Shown here: positions 1 to 10,366 of the stretch, one piece after another
Numbering within the stretch: position 1 is the stretch's first letter
Layout of the letters: each line of letters begins with the position of its first letter
NCBI RefSeq assembly: GCF_001522545.3
Contig: NC_031771.1
Span: forward strand, 28,973,614-29,037,613
DNA: 64,000 nucleotides
Direction of reading: 5' to 3'
Source of the DNA: Parus major
Lineage: Eukaryota > Chordata > Aves > Passeriformes > Paridae
The notes under the pieces: model-generated
What the model saw: the letters and a program-made list of their open reading frames with translations, nothing else
Databases searched by the model: none
Told to the model about the DNA's origin: nothing
Program-made: the position numbers and the translations under genes

Positions 1-1189
1 TGGAGACTATCTTTGAGAAAACCCTCAAATGTGAAAGAGGACACTGCCATTCAAACTCATTCACCACTCTAGGACAGACTTTGTAAACTTCTTGATACTG
101 CAAGAAGTTAACTCAGGTGAAATTACATTTATTGCCAAACTGGGCACATTAACCTAATATGTCAGTGCTATTTATCTTACAGAATAGTTTATGGAGAGGG
201 TCCACCTGGGGTCTGCAGCTGTGACACTTGATTTTGACCATAACTTAGAAGGTGTGTTCTGGGGCAGAGTTAACGAGTAATGTTGTGCTGGTACCTGGCA
301 ACTGGGTTGACAGGGTCCTTGTAGTGCCTGGCTGAAAGGGAATATTTCTTGGGATAATTTAAAAAGCAGTGCGCTCCTCCTGAATGATGCCTTTTTGTGT
401 TTATGTGTGTTGTAGAAGGTATTATTGACTGTGTCAGCAGGTTGAATACCACTGAAATAGTTCTTGGTGCCCATCTAACCTCCTACAGAGAACTCCAGCA
501 ACAGCAGCCACCTGTGCACTTGCAAGTCCCAGGCTGAGGATCTGTATTTTCTTTTGCTGGACCTAAAAATATTCAGCTGAACGATATTGTTGCAGTCATG
601 CTAGAGAGAGGTAGATGATGATGAGACTTAGCATAGTAGCTGAACTAGGAGAGATGAAGAAGCATTTAACACTTTCGAGCTGGGCTTGTGTACAGTTGAA
701 ATTTATTGTCCTTCTCTAGGACCTTTCAGCTTTCAGAAGTCAAGTAACAATTTTTTTTGGTCTCTGTGTATGTACATGTGTATGTATGTACATATGGGTG
801 TATGAGTTCTGGGTTTGATCTTAATTAACACATCTCTTCTAATGCTGCAGGTAATTCCATTCAGCCCGAAGATGCTTGGGATTTCACTCTTATGTATAGA
901 ATATATATTCTAGGCAGAACGAACCCTTTTAGATTTTTTACTGCAACACAGATGAACCGCAACACACAAGGTAACCTTTAAGACCAGTTAATTATGTTAA
1001 CAATTCCTCTTGGAAAATGAAGCTTATTAGTGTTTGTAGAATAAACATAGAGCTAGAATTCAAGTCTGAAATTAATTTTATTTGGAAACAGTCCTGGCCC
1101 ATTGTTTTCTATTTGTTTTGATTATCGCAAGGCGGGGGAGAGAGGGGGAGAGGATGACTTCAGATTTGAAGCACAGGTTGTAGGAATAT
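1..1189. other. Unassigned AT-rich sequence
   Basis: I see no gene or recognisable transposon here. The stretch has ordinary AT-rich vertebrate composition with a TGTA-rich simple repeat near 765-806. Open frames are short and overlap on opposite strands with no coding character. Confidence 0.6.
765..806. repeat. TGTA-rich simple repeat
   Basis: An imperfect run of TGTA/TGTG units mixed with TACA, about 40 bp long. It is a minor microsatellite with no further meaning visible. Confidence 0.6.
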
Positions 1190-1455
1190 GATGCCGATTC
1201 AGAGAGCCGGTTTACTTTTGTTTCGGTTTCTCCAAGACTTTGGGAGTTTTCCTCCCTGTGGCCGCTCCTGCGGTTCGTTCCCGTGCCGCGGGGAGCGAGC
1301 GCCTCGCAGCGGTGACTCGCGGGAACTGCAGAGGGTCGGGGCACACGAGGGAAATCCACCTGCGGAGGCTGCTGCAGTCCAAGGAGAGTTCAAGGATATT
1401 GTTGAAGCTGTTCTGCAGATAACCGCTTCCGCAATCTAAACACCGCCGCTTTCTG
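1190..1455. promoter_or_regulatory. Small CpG-rich patch, possible promoter or first exon
   Basis: This 266-bp patch stands out from its AT-rich surroundings. By hand count it has about 20 CpG dinucleotides, and its GC content is well above its flanks. A consensus splice donor follows 26 bp after it on the + strand. CpG-rich sequence ending in a strong donor is the usual shape of a vertebrate promoter plus non-coding first exon, so a + strand transcript start is possible. Open frames run through it on both strands, as expected for GC-rich DNA, so I do not call a protein. It could instead be a decayed GC-rich insertion. The function is inference; the composition is seen directly. Confidence 0.4.
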
Positions 1456-1478
1456 TAAGCCTTCAAATGTCCAATCTG

Positions 1479-1487
1479 TAGGTAAGT
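1479..1487 (+). other. Consensus splice donor (TAG|GTAAGT)
   Basis: The string TAGGTAAGT matches the vertebrate 5' splice-site consensus at eight of nine positions, with position -3 a T. It lies 26 bp downstream of the CpG-rich patch. An AGGTAAGT 8-mer is expected roughly once per strand in a window of this size, so it matters only because of its position. Confidence 0.35.
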
Positions 1488-1561
1488 TACGTATTAAAAG
1501 GCTTACAGCCATCAACTGCTCCACATAACACAGAGCATATGGTACATTGGTTAGTACCTTC

Positions 1562-1658
1562 CCTAATAAATAATAAAAAAAACCCCACAAACAAAACCAA
1601 ACCATAACAAACCAAAACAAACAAAAAACTCCCAAATCCCCAAACCAAACCAAACCTC
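1562..1658. repeat. A/C-rich low-complexity tract (CAAAC-like)
   Basis: A run of about 95 bp is almost free of G and T and is made of AAAC, CAAAC and CCAAA units. The minus strand reads as a T/G-rich tract. It is simple low-complexity DNA, and the open frame reading through it on the minus strand is an artefact of this composition. Confidence 0.75.
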
Positions 1659-4600
1659 ATATAATTTTGAACTATTTGTCGTCTCTATTATCTAATTGGG
1701 TGATAAAGTATTGCAGGCTCACACGCTTGCCTCCTACACAGAGATGCTTTCTATGTCCTGTGCAGTTTTAGTGCAAAATACTGATACAGCTCAACTCCAA
1801 CTAGAGAGCCAGAGAGATTAGCTGAATAGGTTAGGGTTAACATTATTGTTTATCAAGTAATTATCTGTGTCTGCTCTCCATTCAGACTGTTGATTCAAAT
1901 CCCTCTTTTCTTTGATGTAAGGTTAGGTGATTTATAGATACCTACTTTCAGGATCTCTGGAAGGGCTCTCACTCTTGGAGCTAATTTCAATTGTGCCTGC
2001 ATCAGTATTTATTGGAGGTGCCACAGGGAATCCCATCTGGTCTCTGAAAGGCTGTGGATCTATAAAATGTTTCTGGCATTGCAGTAAGCATGTGTATACT
2101 ATCCTTGGACATGAGTTAGGGGCAACTAAATTGAGGCCTAAAATTTTTTCCACCCAAAATAGCTAGTGCAAATACCAACTGTTCTGCAACATGAATCTGT
2201 TTCTTTCTTTTTCTAGTCATTTCTTAAAGCCTTCATACCAGCCAAGAAACATTTGCTGACTGATTCTTTGTTATGTCTGATATTCTAAATCAAGTTTTGA
2301 TTTTAGAATACCAAAATACTGAATGCTACAGTAGCTGAGCTTTGTTGCTATGATTTTGCCACACTACAAGTTCCATTGTTCCCACAAGCTTTACTGCTTA
2401 AATGTGTCCAAAGTGACCTAGAGACTTCTGATAACTGAGCTGCATAACTGATCAGAACAGCCCAGGCTTTGCTGTGTTGGAAGGAATGACTGCAAGGATC
2501 CTGTGTTTCTGCAGACAGAGACTGAGTTGATTGCATATGTAGAATATCAGTATAGGGATATATTACCCTGAGTTATACAAACATAACATTCTGTTAGAAA
2601 ATGTATTTACAATGAAAATGATGTAAGTATCCTTACACTGCCATGAATCAGCATTGAGTGCAAGTGGTTTAACTTAAATTTCCCTTTTGAAAAAGAGTCT
2701 CTGGTGGGAAACAGCTACATGTTTTTTACCTAGTATTTATTGTGTGGCAGAACTCAGAAGATCCAACTCAGAATGGATTCCTTTGTAACTTAAATGGTTA
2801 TAAAAATATACACATAAAAAGACAATGCCTGGCTGAAAAATAATCTTATATTAAGGTCTGGATTTAAACAAAAGATACTGGTCAGAAGCATGATTGCATC
2901 TGAGTAGGAGGGAGTTTGGTGTTGAAGGGCTGAGCTGGTGTCAGTGTGCCACTGCATATTGGTGAGTTCTTTTTAGATTAATCTTCTGACTATTCCCACT
3001 TACTGTATTTTGCTTTGCACCCTGGAGCAGTCTCAGAGTGAAATGGATTCCTCTTGCGTGAAACACTGGCAGAAGTGCTCCAGGAACGGTTTAATGTTCT
3101 CCAGACACAGATGGGTGTTCTGTTCTTGAGGAAAAGCCCAAAATGAATAAACAGACAAACCCTAACCATGTCTGGTATGGATGGCAGGTCCACAGGATCA
3201 AGTAGGTTTCCTCCTATTTTTCCACAAATGCTGTCATGCTCCATTGGTAAGCTGTGACTTCAAAACAGGTTGTCCTGGCTGATAGAGAATTATAGCAGTG
3301 CTTGGCAACATGTGAACTTACCTGAAACTAGTTTGGGGTAAGTAGTCTGAAACTTGGAGTGAAGAAACAGGGAGATATAGTGAGTGGGGCAGGGGATGCC
3401 TTTCAAATACTCTTTTCTAATTCACCTAAGCCTCCCTGTCCCAAATGAAAGCACTGGCATGGATTCAAAGTAGTGTATACAAGTGGACAGAACTTTTCCC
3501 TTGGGAACTCATGTCAGATAAAAGAAACTTAAAAATAATTAAAATAGAGCCTACAAGAAAAAAAAAAAAAGTCTTTATCCTGAACTAGAGCAATTTATTT
3601 CCAAGAATATGTCTGCAGTTAATCACCCTCTGCTCTTTCCACAAACTAGACATTGATTTTTGGGGGAAAGATCTTGTGTATATGTTCCTCATTAAATTAA
3701 TGATGTTTAAATCCTAAATATTTTTTTACTTGATTCAAGCAAATTGATTTGCACATGAATGATGATGATCTGTGACACAATAACAATGTACTAATAGCAT
3801 CTTCTGTGTTAATAGCAATGATGTTGTTAGTGTAATAAGATATTGTAGTTAGGACTGAAGGCATACATCTACCAGAGTTTAGTTATCACATGAAAAAATG
3901 AACATCTGAGAGATGTTACACTCATTAAAGTTTACTCTTTTATAAAAAATAACTAATATTACAGGAGCCTTCATCATCTTGCATTGTATATTTTTTGCTC
4001 GTGAGACACTTCCTGAGAGGAAGATGACTTCTTTTTTGTTTCTTCTTGGTTAATGGTCTTTAATGACTTAAAATAACAATATTAAAGGCACTTATCTCTA
4101 CAGTGTGATAAAGTTTTCAACACTGTTTCAGTGTAGTGCATCATATTTCTACAGATGCCTAAAATGGACAATCAACATTCTGCAATTCTAGAAAAGCAGA
4201 AATTAAAATTTAGAAGAGTGGTTGCTGCTGGATTCTGTTATAATAGTGAAAATGAGATCAGGTTTTAGATATCTGTATTTGCTATGAAATCTAGCTGTCA
4301 GACCTTAGAGATGATGGAGCAGCAATACTTTGTTGGTATGTGGGTAGGCAAGTGAATGATTCTTCACTGTACCCTAATGTTGCTGCTACTCTGTGGTCTC
4401 TGGACCTACCTGGAACACACACAGAGTCATTCTCAGACTTTCAGTGCTTGCTAAATCAGGGGAGAGCAGCCATGCACATTTGGGTTCTCCCACTGCATAT
4501 GAAAATACAGTAATCACAGGGACAGGACTGTGTGTCACCAATAAGGCTGGAGCGTGGAGCAGTCTGTGCTTTACAGACAGGTCCAGAAGGAATTATTTTA

Positions 4601-5815
4601 AGTATCCACTAGCATCACCTCAAGCCTCCTTCATCTGTGATTCTTGTTCCACCAGTAAGTTCCACGATTCCCCTCCTCTTCAGTACCCTTAGAGCTGAAG
4701 TGAAGGGAGTTTCCCCACTACCAGTTGTTGAGATCTAAATTCACCAGCTATCAACATTGGTCTCTGCCTTCACTGAGCAGAAAAAGGCTGTTTTTGTGGG
4801 TGATTATGGTGTCTCCTGAATTGCACAAGGAAAGACCTTCTTTCTCTTGACTCTAGAAAGTCTGTAGATTAGCTAAATTAAGTGTTTCATTTAGGTAACA
4901 TGGACAACTTTCTGTGCTGACAATGCTGCATTCAAGTTATTTATTTCAGATACCTACTAACTACTTTTGTATTTTCATGTAGATATTTTCTTTTTCCTCT
5001 TTATTTCCAGCAGCTCCCTCCCCTCCATGGAAAGGTTGTTTCTCTAGCCTCACCAGAGAAAGCTGATCTCACTGACTGAGCACTAAGTGACACTGGAACA
5101 TGAAGGGAATAAACAAGCAAACTCTAACGATGGGAAAATGTGTCAACAAGAACTTGTGCTGTTGTTGAAATTCATTAAAATCTGGTGGGGGACCCGAAGG
5201 ATGAGCTCTAAATAGTTGCTGGCAGTTTTTTTTCCTGTTACAGGACATGACTTTTAAGGGGAACATATGCCCTAGAGAAAATAGGTGATTGCAAGTTAAC
5301 AAAAGGCCACTGGAAAGTTCAGAGCTACATTAGGTACCTACAAATCTGACAAGAAAACTTGGCAGTGGAAAATCTAATTGAGAGAACAGTGTTATATTAG
5401 AGTCTAGACAATTATAACATTGCAAAAACTCTAAAGACTTTCACTCAAGCCAAAAATGCAGGTTAAATTGAACAAAATACCTCATGTTTGCTGTTAAAGG
5501 AAAAAATAAAAATGTTACCATCAGTAAGGTATACAGAGAATTTTTTTTTGCACTGAAGAAAAAAAAAAAGACCACAAATAACTTACTTGTTTTGATATTC
5601 TGTTCATTTCCTTGTGATAAACTCACCAGATACTCTTAGAACTAAATTAGTGATCATGCTTAGTAAATTTTTTTTGCTATATATTACCTATTTTTCAGAT
5701 GCTGCAATCTTTGACAATAGGACAGAGTTTACTGAAAATGAATGCAGTAAATTGGTGGAAAAGTGAAGGCTTAGACATGAAGTTGCAGTAGGCAATCATC
5801 TCCAGTATAACAGGG
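1659..5815. other. Unassigned AT-rich sequence
   Basis: No gene, RNA or transposon could be recognised. A 13-A run sits at 3558-3570. One pair of similar 22-bp segments (3145-3166 and 5107-5128, 19 of 22 matching) may be the trace of an old unclassified repeat, but their flanks are not obviously alike. Confidence 0.5.
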
Positions 5816-6390
5816 TGTCCTGGTTCCAGCTAGGGTAGAGCTTATTTCTTCTCAGTAGCTGTTAGAGTGCTGTGTTTTGGATTTGGAATGAGAATGGTTT
5901 TGATAACACACTGGTGTTTTGTTTTTTGGCTAAGTCAAGTTTATTGTAAGTCAAGGACTTTTTATCCTCGTCTCATGCTCTGAATGCAAAAAAAAACTGG
6001 GAGGGAGCATATCTGGAACTTGAACTGACCAAAGGAATATTCCACATCACAGAATGTCATGCCTGGTTTATAAACAGGAGGGAGTTACCTGAAAGGGGAG
6101 ACCAGGATTTGTGTTCAGGAAGGGAGGTCTGGCATTGGTCAACAAGTGCTGGACAACTGTATTGTGCATCAGTTGGTGTTTTTTTACTCTTTGTATTATC
6201 ATTGTTATTTTTTCTTAGCATTATTATTTTATTTTTCCTTATTTTCAATTATTAGTCTGGTTTTATCTCCACATAAAAAGTTTTACTTCTATTCTCCTGA
6301 TTCCACTGGGATAAGCAGGGGGGAAGGGAGGAGGGGTTGAGTGAGTGGCTGTGTGGCGTTTCACCTCCAGCTGGGATTAAAACCATGACA
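5816..6390 (+). mobile_element. Solo LTR, avian ERVL-type endogenous retrovirus
   Basis: The element starts TGTCCTGG and ends CCATGACA, the TG...CA ends of a retroviral LTR. It is flanked by CAGGG (5811-5815) and CAGGC (6391-6395), a near-perfect 5-bp target-site duplication as expected for the ERVL class. A TATA-like box TTTATAAA lies at 6067-6074 and a G-rich stretch follows in the 3' third. It shares many blocks with the LTR at 40513-41054, including the TGATAACACACTG block and the CCAAAGG-ATTCCA block before the TATA box. There is no internal gag, pol or env sequence beside it, so it is a solo LTR left by recombination. I recognise it as the common avian LTR with this opening; the exact family name is not assigned. 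Confidence 0.85.
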
Positions 6391-9029
6391 CAGGCTATTG
6401 GGAAACGATATCAGAATAATTAAGGTCATGCTAGCTAGAAAAACCAAGAAAATCACTCTGATCCACATTTAATATTGGTAAATTGCAGAGTAATGTTAAT
6501 GAAGCATAAATTATGTGCTAATAATTTGGTTGCTACTTAGAAAGATGTCTGTTGGGACATGGAGGCATATGAAGGCTTAGATAAGGAAATCATCCCCAAA
6601 CACCCCTACCTAACAAAGCTTGTCTTGATTTAGTGTTCAGGGAGTTCTCCCTATTTCATGAAAATAATGATAGGAATGAATCTATACTGTGCAATGAAGC
6701 ACTGTGCAATTACCAGGACAGTTGTAGAGAAACAACTTCCTATAATGATGAAAGTTTTCATCTGCTAGAAACATGCAGTGCATTTACTGACCCTCACAGA
6801 AAGAGATTAAGAATAAAAGGTTATGAGTCTTCTATTTATCTGAGAAAGGAGCAGTTACTGCAGAGGCTCTCTACACCCTTGCCTTCTCTACAGCCAGACT
6901 GGATGTGGAATGACTTATACCTACTCTAAGTAAACTGATGTCTACCTGACACCACAAAGATATTTGTTTGATTTCTGGAAGCATTATTCCCACATTACCT
7001 GCATTACTTAGTCTGGCAGAGTGCTGTGAGGATGTAACTGCATTGCTTTTGGTGCCGAGTGTAGTTCAGGGATGCATGCACTGCTAGCTTTTGTGCAGCA
7101 TAGACACGTCCCATGTATAACTGCTGGGAATGAAAGGCCAGAGCTGCCACAACAAATAACCTTCTAGGTCCTATGACTTTGACATCCAAAATAGCTACAT
7201 GTTTTGTAGAAATAAGCAAAGCTTATTGAACTTGAGATAGCTGGGAACAAAGTGGATCAGACTTGGGCATTTTGCCCAAAAGGGCACCACCTTTGTCTGG
7301 GCAGTATTGACAGAGACAGATTAGAGCCAGTTCCATTACTGAACCACAGAATGCTGCAGCCAAGGTCTCAGGGAGCTCTCCCTGCTGTGACAGCCAAGCC
7401 TACTGTACATTTGTTTTTTGAAGGGATATGTAAAAAGCACTCATCTCTCTTAGATAATTCTAGAACTCATGTGTAAGGATTGTGGAATGAAGGATCATTT
7501 CTGCGGCCTCAAACAATACTATAGCTATGATATAATTTTGGACCAGTGACATCTGTCAGCACTGCTACCTTGTAGATTTCCAGATGTATTTAGCCTTACA
7601 ATCATTTATTGTTCTTCTAATGCTGTCTTGGAATAGCTGCATATATCCATCCATTTGTCAATTCTTCTGTATGTGGACATGCAGTTATCTCAACCTTATT
7701 CATATATTTGACTCTACCTTTCCAGGGCATATTTTTAAAGGAATGTGTAGTGGTACTGAAATGTGAGAGCATGAAGAGAAACCCCCAAATGTTGCCTGCA
7801 ATAGATCTGTGTCTGGTATGAAATAACTTTCTCTGCAGTTGGAAGAGATGACTTTCTGTACGTACAGTTTTGGGGCAGAGGCATAGGTAATGTGTAATTT
7901 GAAGATATTTTATTCTTAGCTGAGTGTCACACTTTTCAGAAATGTATTGGAGAAAGTTCAATGGAGCCACTGTACAATTTCAAAGAGATGTTCTTTTTAC
8001 AGTGCATTTTTGGAGAAGACACTGAAATAAATACTTGCAATGCAGCTTGGTAATTCCAAACACCACTGTGCTGCTCAACAAAATATTCAGTTGTGTAAGG
8101 GTTCTGTAACAGAACATGCTTGTGTGCTATTGAAGGTGGTTTATAGAGCAAACAATAGCTAGTGTCAACGTACAGTACTGCACACTAAATCAATGAGGGG
8201 TGCCTTTGACTTCAAGTTTGCTCAGGTTCACAAAAGGCTTTGTTCACTTCAGTCTCAGCAGTCGGCTGTGAGACATGTTAGCCTCCTGGTGAATGCATTC
8301 TCATTTCTTTATTCTAGGACCTGTAGGAGACTTGCTAATAGGGAATGTTATTAAAATAGCTGCATGCTTTTTTTTTTTTTTTTTTCTTTCTTCCTGTCAA
8401 GCATTGTAGGGGTAAATAAATGACTGAGCTGGTGTCCTCACCAAAAACCCTCAAATAATTTCAGTCTGGTTTATGAAGAAATACAGTTGGTTCCACATAG
8501 TACATCTTGTTCCTTTATCTAATATTTTGTGGAATTTTAATGGAAAAATCACACTATTGCTGATGAAAATAATTGTTTGGTACTGAAAACTTCTAGCACT
8601 TTTTAACAGTACAAAGTTAAACTCAAGTTACCTTGGGCATACCAAATTTGGTACTGATGTCCCCAAAATTCCTCACTTCTTAAAAAGTGGTAGTGTGAAA
8701 TGTGGGGAAAAACCCTAAACCTTGCAAGATATAAGGAAAAGAGAAGAAACTTGAATAGCAAATTCAATCCATTCTTTTTGCCTGGGAAATACATGAAGAA
8801 ATTATTCCTAATCCCACCTCAAAGGTATTTTTAAAAATATCCTTGAATGTGTTTCTGTCTTGCTTATACGCTCATATGCAAAGATGATCACAAAGGATGG
8901 TTAAAAGAGTTTAATAATTATTTAGTCTTGACATAATATTTTAAATTATTCTCCACCTGCTGAGTTCCTACTCATTTCTTCAGCCCTCTTTCTCAACGGG
9001 TGTGTGGTTTTACACCACCCTAGCTGTGT
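6391..9029. other. Unassigned sequence between LTR and CpG island
   Basis: No gene or transposon is recognised. The longest minus-strand open frame (7617-7970, 117 codons) has no family features and is within chance expectation for this length of DNA. A T/C homopolymer tract lies at 8367-8395. Confidence 0.5.
8367..8395. repeat. Poly-T / pyrimidine tract
   Basis: Eighteen consecutive T (8368-8385) continue into a CTTTCTTCC pyrimidine tail. It could be a poly-A tail of a minus-strand retroposon, but the adjacent sequence is not recognisable as one. Confidence 0.7.
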
Positions 9030-9396
9030 CTATCTATTGGAGACACTCAGGGTGCAAACACCAAAACCCTTCTTCCACCCTGCAGATGGGAGTGAGATGG
9101 GTGTTGCTCCACAGCCGCATCCTGACTCCGTCTTGCTGTAGGGAGTGACTGGCTGGTGTTGGGAGAGGCGGTGACAGCCAGACCCGATGCGGGATGTAAC
9201 ACTGAGCTGCAAAATGAACAAACCAAGAAAGTAACCCAAGGAACTTTTAATTACTGGAATTTTTCCAGGAGAGTGGCTGCCCACAAATCGACTTACAGCC
9301 GGGCCTGTTCACTGGGTTGTGGTGAAAAAGGGAGGCTGATGCCACCATCTCACCCACGTGAGATAGGTCCAGGGCACTGACGTGTAGGAACAAATT

Positions 9397-9790
9397 CACC
9401 CGGGCACACATCGGTCCCCGAGGAGGGCGGAGGGGCAGCGAGGAGCTGGGTGTGCCAAGTGCTGCGCAAACACCCGAGGGCCAAGGGCGCCGCCAGGACC
9501 CGCCCGCTGCGGGGACCCCGGCAGGCCCCGGCCGGGCACGGGGCAGGGCCCGCTGCCAGCCGCCCTTCCTCCCGCCTCCGCCTGCGCTGCCGCCCGCAGC
9601 ACGGCAGCAGGGCTGAGTTCGGAGCGCTGATTGCAGCCCGCTTGGCGGCTCCGCTGGGCGCTGCAGGCTGCGGGGCCGCTGCCAGGTGGCGATGTGCGCC
9701 CAGGAACGGCGCCTCAGCACAGCCTCCCCCGCCGCCCTCCGGCGTGACGGCCCCGCTGGTCCTGAGGTGCTGCTGGGCCGCTTCTGCCTC
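9397..9790. promoter_or_regulatory. CpG island, candidate promoter (orientation unknown)
   Basis: This is the only strong CpG island in the window. I count about 43 CpG in about 390 bp, and GC is roughly 70 percent or more, close to the CpG number expected without methylation decay. It holds a GGGCGG Sp1-type box near 9425 and a partial CTCF-like match at 9679-9693 (12 of 15). Just outside, on the low-coordinate side, are a perfect E-box CACGTG (9355-9360) and a CRE half-site TGACGT (9378-9383). A minus-strand splice-donor-like GTGAGA maps to 9348-9353, which would suit a minus-strand transcript. The + strand edge lacks an equally good donor. Long open frames on both strands (up to 181 codons on minus, 9247-9792) are Pro/Arg/Gly/Ala-rich artefacts of composition. 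A CpG island implies a promoter active in the germ line; which transcript is not visible. Confidence 0.65.
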
Positions 9791-9795
9791 AAACC

Positions 9796-9840
9796 ATACG
9801 AAAAGCTTTCTTTTCGTATACTTATACTTTCTATTCGTAT
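9796..9840. repeat. Perfect hairpin with a further TTCGTAT copy
   Basis: ATACGAAAA (9796-9804) and TTTTCGTAT (9811-9819) are perfect 9-bp inverted arms around a 6-nt loop. A third TTCGTAT follows at 9834-9840. The structure sits exactly where the CpG island gives way to AT-rich sequence. Two CpGs are preserved in the arms. Confidence 0.7.
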
Positions 9841-9886
9841 AAAAACACGTACTGTTATATAATTTTTTTAACTGCTCGCATTAAAT

Positions 9887-10116
9887 GACAGGAGGTTTAG
9901 AACAGATTATTAGGAGGAAGTTCTCTGCTGTGAGGCTGGTGAGGCACTGGAAGAGGTTGCCCAGGGAAGCTGTGCATGCCCCATCCCCGGAGGTGTTCAG
10001 GCTGGGGCTCTGAACTGCCTGCTCTAGTAAAGGGTGTCCCTGCCCATGGCAGGGGGATTGGAAGTGGATGATCTCTAAGGTCCTTTCCAACCCAAACCTT
10101 CCTATGATTCTGTGAA
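9887..10116 (+). mobile_element. CR1 LINE, 5'-truncated 3' end
   Basis: The 230-bp segment is a classic avian CR1 3' end: the block with GGCACTGGAAGAGGTTGCCC, then GGTGTCCCTGCCCATGGCAG, then TCCTTTCCAACCCAAACC and the terminal ATGATTCTGTG repeat. CR1 elements move by target-primed reverse transcription and are usually severely 5'-truncated, as here. Only the last part of the element remains, so it is not mobile. It is the best preserved CR1 of the window and hence probably the youngest. Confidence 0.93.
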
Positions 10117-10330
10117 ACCCTGTTTTCTTATATACCTAACTGATGTGGTGAGTGGAGCAGAACCCAAATCCCCGCTCTGCCTTAAGTTAACACACAAGTC
10201 ACGTTATGGGTGTGGGTGTCTCTGGAGCCAGGGTGCTGCCAAGCCACCCCACCCAGCCCCAGCCTCCCTGTGCCACACATCAGGGCGTTGGGAACCAGCA
10301 GGTAGAGGCTTGTGGACAAATATAAATAAT

Positions 10331-10366
10331 ATTGTGTATTATGTATTATTGTGTATTGTGTGTTAT
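10331..10366. repeat. TGTATTAT-type simple repeat
   Basis: Imperfect units of ATTGTGTATT and ATGTATT are repeated over about 36 bp, forming a degenerate microsatellite. Confidence 0.6.

Noticed and set aside
1827..1840. Telomere-like GGTTAGGGTTAA
   Set aside because: Less than two full TTAGGG units, so chance is sufficient.
1892..1904. tRNA B-box-like GATTCAAATCCC
   Set aside because: No matching A box, acceptor stem or anticodon stem could be folded around it.
3316..3345. Minus-strand donor CAG|GTAAGTT
   Set aside because: The donor is perfect, but the only plausible acceptor gives an exon of about 31 nt with a weak tract, so it is not convincing.
7617..7970. 117-codon minus-strand open frame
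   Set aside because: Within chance expectation for this length of DNA, with no domain or signal features.
9247..9792. Longest open frame of the window, 181 codons on the minus strand
   Set aside because: It lies in the CpG island, where stop codons are rare in all frames. The product is Pro/Arg/Gly/Ala low complexity followed by ordinary sequence, with no family features, and the opposite strand is open over the same region.
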